Of a DNA stretch of 64,000 nucleotides, positions 57,867 through 64,000 are shown in pieces; within the stretch, counting starts at the first letter, position 1; the number at the start of each line of letters is the position of its first letter. The stretch is from Pseudomonadota bacterium (GTDB lineage: Bacteria > Myxococcota_A > UBA796 > CAJQPC01), in contig JAAESX010000204.1 of NCBI GenBank assembly GCA_024228935.1, positions 1-64,000 on the forward strand, in the 5' to 3' direction. Below the pieces are notes generated by a model that was given only the letters and a program-made list of their open reading frames with translations, was not told the DNA's origin and made no database searches. The position numbers and the translations under genes are program-made.

Positions 57867-59678
57867 ATGGCCGGCGACGGGCGACGAAAGCGCGGCCTGT
57901 TCTCGGGGCCCTCGGCCGGCATGCTGGGCGGTGGGCTCACGCCCATGGGCCGCAAGAAGAAGAAGAAGAAGAAGAAGCCGGCACGAGCGCGTCCGGCTCC
58001 AGTCGCCCCCCCCGTCGAGTCCGTCGCTTCGCCTGAGCCTGTCGCTCCACCCGAGCCAGTGGCTCCGCCCGTGGTGGCGAAGCCGCCCGAGCCTGTCGCT
58101 CCGCCCGAGTCTGTTGCTCCGCCCGAGCCTGTTGCAGCACCCGAGCCCGAGCCCGAGCCCCTCGAGAAGCCGGAGGTCGCCGACGAGCTGGCCCAGCGCT
58201 TCGCCCGCACCCCGGAGCCGAGCTCGCCCGCTCCGGCGCGCCCCCCGCCGCCGCCGCCGCCACGCCGTTTGGAGCCGATCCGCCCGACCGCGACGATCGT
58301 GCCGCCGCCGATCACCCCCACGCGCCCCTCACCCGAGCTCACCGGGCCGCTGCCGCTGCTCGACGACGACGACGAGTGGGCGCCGCCTCCGCCCCGACCG
58401 GTCGCCCTGCGCGAACGCTTCGACGTGCTCGAGGTCGACGACGACCTGCCTGGCTTCGACGAGGAGGAAGCTGACACCGAGCGGGCACACGACCGGCCGG
58501 ACGAGAGCGCAGACACGGAGATCTTCTACGAGACCGAAGACGGCGACTCGCTGGACGGCCCGAGCGACATGCTCCCGGACGTCGAGGACGAGCCGGCGAG
58601 CTGGACCGACCTCGAGGGCAAGAAGGTCGCGACCATCCGCATGGGCTCGGACGCCGCGCGCCCGGCCGAGGGTCTGGGCGAGAGCTACAACCGCGAGGGC
58701 TGGGAGAGCAAGGCGCGACGCGACAGCGACAACGTCAGCGTCTTCGAAGAGCACACCGACGACAGCCTGTTCAACCTGGTCGCCCGACAGCACGACGACG
58801 AAGCCTCGGACGACCCGCCGAGCGACGTCGTCGAGTTCGGCCCTCTCCCGCGCAGCCGGGTCGTGGTCAAGGAGGAGCGCGTCACCGGCGGCTTCCGTGG
58901 CGACGCGTCGTCACGAGCGACCGAGGACGCCGAGGTGTGGGCCGACCAGGACGACCAACCGACGATGTCCACCCGACGCGTCTCGGCACCGTCAGCCTGG
59001 TGGGAGGACGGCGGCCTGGAGCGGGACAACGCCGACGAGTCCGGGACCTGGCGCACACCGACACGCGCCCCCGACTTCCGCGGCGCCACCCGAGACGACC
59101 GCGAGCGAGCGAACCGTCGGCGAGCGGTGTCCCGCGTCGTGGGCCTCGTCGCTCTCCTGATCGTGGCGCTGGGCGTGCTGTTCATGGCCTGGCGGGACCG
59201 CCAGGCGCGGGTCGACGCGCCGGACGAGCCGGTGGTCGCTGACGCCCCCATCACGGACGAGCCCATCACCGATGAGCCGGCAGTCGACGAGCCGACCGCC
59301 GACGAGCCGATCACCGACGAGCCGGTCGTCGACGAGCCGGGCAGCGACGAGCCGGCCGAGCTCATCCCGGACGAGGCCGCGCCGACGCCAGTGGGTCTGC
59401 CCCCGGTGGTCCCCGAGCTTCCCGAGATCGCGGCGACCGACGAGACCGAGGACGCCGCCCGAGCCGCGATCTACGACGGCGGGCTGCTGTTCGTCCGCAG
59501 CGAGCCGCGTGCCCTCATCTATGTCGACGGCCGCCGACGCGGACACACGCCCATCGAGGACCTGGAGCTCTCGCCCGGCAACCATCTGGTCAAGGCGGTC
59601 GTCCCCGGACGCGCGCCCAAGTACCAGCAGGTCCGCGTCGACCCCGGCGGGGCCCACGTGGTGCCCTTCATCTTCTAG
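57867..59678 (+). CDS. Proline-rich single-pass membrane protein with PEGA domain
   Basis: The 603-residue protein has a cytoplasmic N-terminus with a run of eight lysines (about 29-37), a long Pro/Glu/Val repeat region (about 45-110; P-E-P-V-A-P-P units), an acidic region, one membrane helix (about 417-435) and a D-E-P-x-x repeat spacer (about 450-495). It ends in a C-terminal PEGA domain (L-L-F-V-R-S-E-P, I-Y-V-D-G-R-R-R-G-H-T-P, L-S-P-G-N-H-L-V). PEGA domains sit on surfaces or bind cell-wall components; here it would be periplasmic. Its stop overlaps that of the convergent yggS gene by 4 bases. It lies 75 bases after the coupled pair. Confidence 0.72.
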   Translation: MAGDGRRKRGLFSGPSAGMLGGGLTPMGRKKKKKKKKPARARPAPVAPPVESVASPEPVAPPEPVAPPVVAKPPEPVAPPESVAPPEPVAAPEPEPEPLEKPEVADELAQRFARTPEPSSPAPARPPPPPPPRRLEPIRPTATIVPPPITPTRPSPELTGPLPLLDDDDEWAPPPPRPVALRERFDVLEVDDDLPGFDEEEADTERAHDRPDESADTEIFYETEDGDSLDGPSDMLPDVEDEPASWTDLEGKKVATIRMGSDAARPAEGLGESYNREGWESKARRDSDNVSVFEEHTDDSLFNLVARQHDDEASDDPPSDVVEFGPLPRSRVVVKEERVTGGFRGDASSRATEDAEVWADQDDQPTMSTRRVSAPSAWWEDGGLERDNADESGTWRTPTRAPDFRGATRDDRERANRRRAVSRVVGLVALLIVALGVLFMAWRDRQARVDAPDEPVVADAPITDEPITDEPAVDEPTADEPITDEPVVDEPGSDEPAELIPDEAAPTPVGLPPVVPELPEIAATDETEDAARAAIYDGGLLFVRSEPRALIYVDGRRRGHTPIEDLELSPGNHLVKAVVPGRAPKYQQVRVDPGGAHVVPFIF

Positions 59679-60367
59679 CCCTTCAGGGCTCCGACGAGAG
59701 ACTTGACGGGGTTGCGGGCCCCGAAGATGGCCGTCCCCACCCGGACGAGCGTCGCTCCGTGCGCGATGGCGTCCTCGAAGTCGCCGCTCATGCCCATCGA
59801 GAGCTCGGTGAACGGGAGCCCCTGGGCCTGGCCAGCTGCGAACAGCTCCCCCAGCGCCGCGAAGCTCTCGGGCCCCGACCCCGGAGGCGGGATGCACATC
59901 AGGCCCGCACAGGTCAGGCCGGGCAGCGCGTCCAGCTCGCCCGCCAGGGCAAGCGTGTCCGCGGGGGTGACCCCGTGCTTGCTCTGCTCACCCCCGATGT
60001 TGACCTCGACGAGGACCGAGGCGCCCGGCTGACGCTTGGCGATCTCCATCCCCAGCTTCACCGAGTCCACGGCGTGCACCAGCTGTGCGCTCGCCTTGGC
60101 GACGTACTTCACCTTGTTTCGCTGGAGGTGGCCGATGAAGTGCCAGCGCAGCTCGGTGAGGTCGACCAGCTCGGCCGCCTTGTCCCGCAGCTCCTGCGCG
60201 TAGTTCTCGCCGAAGTCCCGCTGACCGGCGGCGTAGGCCTCACGGATCATGGACGAAGGCTTGGTCTTCGACACGGCGACGAGACGGACGTCGGCCGGGT
60301 CTCGACCGGCAGCGACACAGGCGGCGTCGATCCGCGAGCGGATTGCGCGAAGGCGGTCAGGGATCAT
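59675..60367 (-). CDS. yggS: YggS-family PLP homeostasis protein
   Basis: The 230-residue protein has the type III-fold PLP barrel with the PLP lysine in V-A-V-S-K-T-K-P (about residue 34) and W-H-F-I-G-H-L-Q-R-N-K. The phosphate-binding S-M-G-M-S-G-D-F and R-V-G-T-A-I-F-G motifs lie near the end. It buffers cellular pyridoxal phosphate. Start at ATG 60367 overlaps the maf stop. Confidence 0.95.
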   Translation of the reverse strand: MIPDRLRAIRSRIDAACVAAGRDPADVRLVAVSKTKPSSMIREAYAAGQRDFGENYAQELRDKAAELVDLTELRWHFIGHLQRNKVKYVAKASAQLVHAVDSVKLGMEIAKRQPGASVLVEVNIGGEQSKHGVTPADTLALAGELDALPGLTCAGLMCIPPPGSGPESFAALGELFAAGQAQGLPFTELSMGMSGDFEDAIAHGATLVRVGTAIFGARNPVKSLVGALKG

Positions 60368-60936
60368 CGGTCCTCGAACGGTGGGGGTGCGCCGAGCGCG
60401 GCCAGATCCTCGAGGACCTCGGCCAGCGGCAGCCCGACGACGTTGGAGTAACTACCCTCGATCGCGGCGACGAGGAACCCGCCCACACCTTGGATGCCGT
60501 AGGCGCCGGCCTTGTCGAGCGGCTCGCCCGTCGCGACGTAGCCCCGGACCTCGCCCTCGGTCAGCGCTCGGAAGCGAACGCGCGTCGAGGTGGTCCGAAC
60601 CCGCTCGTCGGCCCCTCGGCGAACGCAGGTACCGGTCGTGACGGTGTGCACGCGGTCCGACAGCGCGAGCAGGATCCGGACCGCGTCCTCGGCGTCTCGG
60701 GGCTTGTCGAAGAGCACGCCCCCGCCGTGCACGACGGTGTCCGCAGCGACCACGATGCGCTCGTCTTCGACACAGGCGCGAGCCTTCTCGACCGCCAGGC
60801 GCCGGGCGTATGAGACGGGCTCCTCGCCTGGGGCCGGCGTCTCGTCGATGTTCGCCGGCCGGATGTCGAGCACGTACCCGAGCTCCGAGAGCAGCTGACG
60901 TCGTCGGGGCGAGCCGCTCGCCAGGACCAGGCTCAC
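60364..60936 (-). CDS. maf: Maf-type nucleotide pyrophosphatase
   Basis: The 190-residue protein has the Maf start L-A-S-G-S-P-R-R-R-Q-L-L and the motifs A-A-D-T-V-V and G-A-Y-G-I-Q-G. It removes pyrophosphate from dTTP/UTP or modified nucleotides. It overlaps yggS and the thioesterase gene by four bases on each side, so it is in one operon with them. Confidence 0.95.
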   Translation of the reverse strand: MSLVLASGSPRRRQLLSELGYVLDIRPANIDETPAPGEEPVSYARRLAVEKARACVEDERIVVAADTVVHGGGVLFDKPRDAEDAVRILLALSDRVHTVTTGTCVRRGADERVRTTSTRVRFRALTEGEVRGYVATGEPLDKAGAYGIQGVGGFLVAAIEGSYSNVVGLPLAEVLEDLAALGAPPPFEDR

Positions 60937-61394
60937 CGGCCCTTCCGTTGGGTGAGACGGACCTCACGTCGGTCCTGCGCTGCGGCCCAGCGCCGCTCGT
61001 CGTCGGCCTCGCCGAGCGCGAGCTCAGGGACCGGACGGGTCTTCTCGTCCTGGCCGATGGCGACGAACGTCAGGTAGGCGGTGCAGCAGTGCGAGCGCTC
61101 TCCGGTGAACGGGTGCTCGGCCTCGACCCGCACGCCGACCTCCATCGACGAGCGCCAGGTCCGGTTCACCTGGGACCGCAGCTCGACGACCATGCCCTTC
61201 TTGACGGGGGCGACGAAGTGGAGCTGGTCGATGGACGCGGTCACCACCGGGCCCTTGGCGCACCGCTGCGCGGAGACGGCTGCGCAGATGTCGATCCACG
61301 CGGCGAGCTGACCCCCGAACACGGTCCCGTGGTTGTTGGTGTGCGTGGGCAGGACGATCTGGGTCATCGTGCAGCGGGTCTCTGTGGGGGTCAT
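60933..61394 (-). CDS. Hotdog-fold acyl-CoA thioesterase
   Basis: The 153-residue protein has the YciA/acyl-CoA-hydrolase pattern N-N-H-G-T-V-F-G-G-Q-L-A-A-W-I-D at about 22-37, with the catalytic Asp at the end of that helix. The C-terminal hydrophilic tail is short. It overlaps maf and the phosphatase (ATGA) genes. Confidence 0.9.
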   Translation of the reverse strand: MTPTETRCTMTQIVLPTHTNNHGTVFGGQLAAWIDICAAVSAQRCAKGPVVTASIDQLHFVAPVKKGMVVELRSQVNRTWRSSMEVGVRVEAEHPFTGERSHCCTAYLTFVAIGQDEKTRPVPELALGEADDERRWAAAQDRREVRLTQRKGR

Positions 61395-61990
61395 CCGGCT
61401 CCAAGGGTTCGGACCAGCTCGGCGAAGCGACCGCGCGGGACCTGTCGCTCGTGTGGGACGGCGTTGTCGATGTGATTGCGCCCGATGGTCTCGCGCGCAT
61501 GCCCGTCGAGGAGGCCCAACACCACGCGGATCAGCCCCCCGTGCGCGACGACGAGCGTGGTCCCGCCGACGTCGTTCTCGACGAACCACGGCAGCGCGCG
61601 GGCTGCCAGATCGGCCTGGCTCTCGCCACCGGGCGGGCGACCGTCCCAGCGGATGAGCTTCGCCATGATGCCGGCCGCTCGAAGCGAGGCTTTGTCGCGT
61701 TCCTGGTGGTCTCCCAGGTTCCGCTCCCGCAGCCGCGCGTCGTGCCCGACCTCCGGGTGCTGCGGCGAGCGCACGAGCTCGGCCGTCTCGCTCGCTCGCA
61801 CCAGGTCCGAGCTGAACGCCCGGTCGAACGACCTGTGCGCGAGCAGGGCCCGACAGGAGATGGCCTGTTCACGCCCGAGCGCGGTGAGCGGCGTGTCGAT
61901 GTGTCCGGAGAGCCAGCCCTCGGCGTTCGCCACGGACTGGCCGTGCCGAACGAAGACCCAGGTGCCGGGTCCGCCCGAGGCCCCGCTCAC
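61391..61990 (-). CDS. Histidine phosphatase superfamily protein
   Basis: The 199-residue protein has the catalytic R-H-G motif (F-V-R-H-G-Q-S, about 13-19), a second Arg in the S-S-D-L-V-R-A region and the second catalytic His in V-V-A-H-G-G. This is the phosphoglycerate mutase/phosphatase fold; the substrate is not predictable. The GTG start overlaps the dehydrogenase stop (GTGA). Confidence 0.9.
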   Translation of the reverse strand: MSGASGGPGTWVFVRHGQSVANAEGWLSGHIDTPLTALGREQAISCRALLAHRSFDRAFSSDLVRASETAELVRSPQHPEVGHDARLRERNLGDHQERDKASLRAAGIMAKLIRWDGRPPGGESQADLAARALPWFVENDVGGTTLVVAHGGLIRVVLGLLDGHARETIGRNHIDNAVPHERQVPRGRFAELVRTLGAG

Positions 61991-64000
61991 AGACGCGCGA
62001 TGAGCCCCCGCAGGCGCTCCTCGGCGACCAGGTAGGCGCCGACGTCGGGCTCCTCGCGGACGATGTTCGTGACCCCGTCGTGGATCTCCTTCATCGGGCC
62101 CCACACGAGCTTGTGGCTCAGTCGGTCCGTGGTCAGCCGCAGCTCGGCCCCGATCGGCGTCGCGACGACGAGCTGGTCCAGCAGCGTGATGTACCGGGTC
62201 CGCAGGATGCCGATGGCGGTGGCGTCCCAGCGGCCGGCGGCCGGGCGGGCCTCGAGAGCCCGGACGGCGTTCAGCAGTCCACTGGCCTGACCGACGGCCA
62301 GCGTGCGGACCACGGCGTCGCGGTCGGAGTCACCGGTCCGTGCCTGCAGCGAAGCGATCTTGGCCGCCAGCGTCAGGTCGGTGAGCGACACGCACTTCTC
62401 GGCCAGCGGCTTCGGCACACCCTTGCGCTGGAGCCCCTCGACGAGCTCGCGGAACCGGGCGCTCTCATCGCGACCGCGGCTTCGCCCGATGCGGGACAGG
62501 GCGGCCTGGACACGCTCGAGCCCTGCAGCGTCGGGCACCTCGCTCCCCGGCGACAGCCACAGCGCGCACAGGCCGGTGATGCCGTCGGCGACGAAGATCC
62601 ACGCCCGGTAGAGCGCCGACACAGGGATGTCTGCCGAGTTCAGCCGCTGACGCAGGGCGTCCAGCTTGAAGGCCTCGCGCACGGTGTAGTACGCGCCCAG
62701 GACCTCTCCGGGGCCCCGTCCGGTCAGGTCCATCAGCGTCGGGAAGAACGTCGCGCCACAGTCCGCCACCGCCTGGGTCAGCGCCACGGTCATGCCGATG
62801 TCCGTCGCCAGCATGTGGCCCTGGACCGCGTCCGGCCAGCGCTCGCGCACCTTCTTCGGGAAGTACCCGCTGAGCAGTCCCTCGAACCCGGGCACCAGCG
62901 CGGGGTCGGCCTCCTTGAGGCGCTTGAAGACGTGCATCTTCACGTGCGAGGACAACAGCGCGAGCTCACTGCGAGACAGGCCACGTCGACCTGAGGCTCG
63001 ACGCGCGAGCTCCGAGTTCACGGGCAGGCCGAGGCCGTCCGCATCGGGGGAGCCCTGCTCCTCGATCCAGCGGATGGCCCGGGCGAACCGGAAAGGGTCG
63101 CGCGTGCTGCGCACCTGGTCCATGGAGAGCTGACGGGACTGCGTGTCGTTGTTCGCCAGCACGTCGCGGGCGACCTGCTTGGTCAGGTCGGCGATGAGCT
63201 TGTTCCGCTGGGCACCGTCGATCTCGCCCGCGGCGACGCGACCGCCCAGGAGGATCTTGATGTTGACCTCGTGGTCGGACATGTCCACGCCGCCGCTGTT
63301 GTCGACGAAGTCCGTGTTGATGCGGCCGCCGGACAGCCCGAACTCGACGCGGGCTCGCGACGTGAAGGACAGGTTGGCGCCCTCGCCCACCACCCGGCAG
63401 CGGAGCTCGTCGGCGTTCACCCGCAGCGCGTCGTTCCCGGGATCGCCCGCATCCACGTGCGTCTCGGTGCTGGACTTCACGTACGTGCCGATGCCGCCGG
63501 ACCACAACAGATCGACGTTCATGCGCAGGATGAGTCGGATGACGGCGTCGGGCGGGAGTTCGTCCTTCAGGGCGCCCAGCATCGCCTTGGCCTCGGGCGA
63601 GAGCTTGATGCTCTTGGCGCGACGGTCGAAGACGCCTCCTCCCTCGGAGATGCAGTCGGAGTCATAGTGATCCCAGCCCTTCACCGCCTTGAACAGCCGC
63701 TTGCGCTCGCGGAAGGCGACCTCTGTGTCCGGGCTCGGATCGAGGAACACGTGCAGGTGGTTGAAGGCCGCGAGCAGGCGGGTCTTCGGGAACTCAATGA
63801 CGCCGTTTCCGAACACGTCGCCGCCGGTGTCGCCGACGCCGATGGTCGTGAACTCGTCGTGCTCGGGGTCGACCCCCATCTCCTTGAAGTGGCGCCGGAC
63901 GCACTCCCAGGCACCGCGGGCGGTGATGCCGACCTTCTTGTGGTCGTAGCCCTGGCTTCCGCCGCTCGCGAAGGCGTCGCCCAGCCAGAAGCCGTACTCG
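61987..64000 (-). CDS. gdhB: NAD-specific glutamate dehydrogenase, C-terminal part (partial)
   Basis: About 671 C-terminal residues of the large (roughly 1,500-1,600 residue) bacterial NAD-GDH family are present. The segment near 63999-63850 encodes S-G-G-S-Q-G-Y-D-H-K-K-V-G-I-T-A-R-G-A-W, and further motifs (G-V-G-D-T-G-G-D-V-F-G-N-G; R-V-V-G-E-G-A-N-L-S-F-T) are characteristic of its catalytic region. It deaminates glutamate to 2-oxoglutarate with NAD. The 5' part lies beyond the window. Confidence 0.93.
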   Translation of the reverse strand, partial: EYGFWLGDAFASGGSQGYDHKKVGITARGAWECVRRHFKEMGVDPEHDEFTTIGVGDTGGDVFGNGVIEFPKTRLLAAFNHLHVFLDPSPDTEVAFRERKRLFKAVKGWDHYDSDCISEGGGVFDRRAKSIKLSPEAKAMLGALKDELPPDAVIRLILRMNVDLLWSGGIGTYVKSSTETHVDAGDPGNDALRVNADELRCRVVGEGANLSFTSRARVEFGLSGGRINTDFVDNSGGVDMSDHEVNIKILLGGRVAAGEIDGAQRNKLIADLTKQVARDVLANNDTQSRQLSMDQVRSTRDPFRFARAIRWIEEQGSPDADGLGLPVNSELARRASGRRGLSRSELALLSSHVKMHVFKRLKEADPALVPGFEGLLSGYFPKKVRERWPDAVQGHMLATDIGMTVALTQAVADCGATFFPTLMDLTGRGPGEVLGAYYTVREAFKLDALRQRLNSADIPVSALYRAWIFVADGITGLCALWLSPGSEVPDAAGLERVQAALSRIGRSRGRDESARFRELVEGLQRKGVPKPLAEKCVSLTDLTLAAKIASLQARTGDSDRDAVVRTLAVGQASGLLNAVRALEARPAAGRWDATAIGILRTRYITLLDQLVVATPIGAELRLTTDRLSHKLVWGPMKEIHDGVTNIVREEPDVGAYLVAEERLRGLIARL

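Noticed and set aside
57952..57978. AAG repeat as a slippery site for programmed frameshifting
   Set aside because: It encodes a Lys run in a frame that remains open and meaningful on both sides.
58020..58165. Short direct repeats that could suggest a repeat array or CRISPR
   Set aside because: They are codon-level repeats for P-E-P-V-A-P-P units in a coding region; unit length and lack of spacers exclude CRISPR.

Overview
The window is GC-rich, densely packed bacterial chromosome. It shows tightly overlapping stop/start codons (ATGA, GTGA, TGATG), many lipoproteins and very short intergenic gaps. A remnant with a MYXO-CTERM-like sorting tail, a flagellar gene order typical of deltaproteobacterial lineages and the codon bias together suggest a Myxococcota-like (former Deltaproteobacteria) organism, probably uncultivated. 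This placement is an inference, because no rRNA or tRNA gene is present. No CRISPR array, phage, transposase or tRNA was seen.

Layout. Positions 1-375 hold the tail of an FAD-linked oxidase. Positions 376-8012 (minus) form a nitrous oxide reductase operon, nosZ-nosR-nosD-nosF-nosY-nosL-cytochrome c. Positions 8159-8794 encode an unknown membrane protein. Positions 8860-11737 (plus) hold four small lipoprotein genes, one a pentaheme cytochrome. Positions 11738-17147 (minus) hold a Lol/MacB-like ABC cassette with a LolA-like protein and an outer-membrane barrel. Positions 17171-28972 hold an M1 aminopeptidase, a large secreted lipoprotein, two tandem YfbK-type vWA lipoproteins, a gene remnant, an SGNH hydrolase, an esterase and a small membrane protein. 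Positions 29044-36544 (plus) form a periplasmic nitrate reductase operon behind a strong sigma-54 promoter. Positions 36548-39168 (minus) hold a small operon that includes a thioredoxin-fold gene read through an in-frame TGA. Positions 39235-51738 (plus) form a flagellar operon (fliJ, motE-like, fliK, flgD, flgE, motA, motB, fliL, fliM, fliN, fliO, fliP, fliQ, fliR, flhB). Positions 51749-64000 hold a peptidylprolyl isomerase, an ArgA-like acetyltransferase, a glycosyltransferase, a Wzt-type ABC ATPase, a nuclease, a three-gene module ending in a PEGA protein, and an operon of NAD-glutamate dehydrogenase, phosphatase, thioesterase, Maf and YggS.

How the genes work together. Nap reduces nitrate to nitrite and Nos reduces N2O to N2. 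Both catalytic subunits look like Tat-exported, lipid-anchored enzymes fed by membrane iron-sulfur proteins and lipoprotein cytochromes. No nitrite or NO reductase lies between them, so the two steps may serve as separate electron sinks. The flagellar operon supplies the hook, stator, switch and export gate but lacks flhA, fliF, fliG and fliI.

The most notable observation is at 37241-37792 (minus). A redoxin/thioredoxin-fold lipoprotein has a TGA at the first position of its CxxC motif, giving U-G-S-C. It is followed at the right distance by a hairpin with a GGUC apical loop that matches a bacterial SECIS element. This looks like a selenoprotein that ordinary gene calling would split into two fragments. 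A second window-wide pattern is a set of about ten lipoproteins whose signal peptides are only 7-11 residues long and carry no positive charge.
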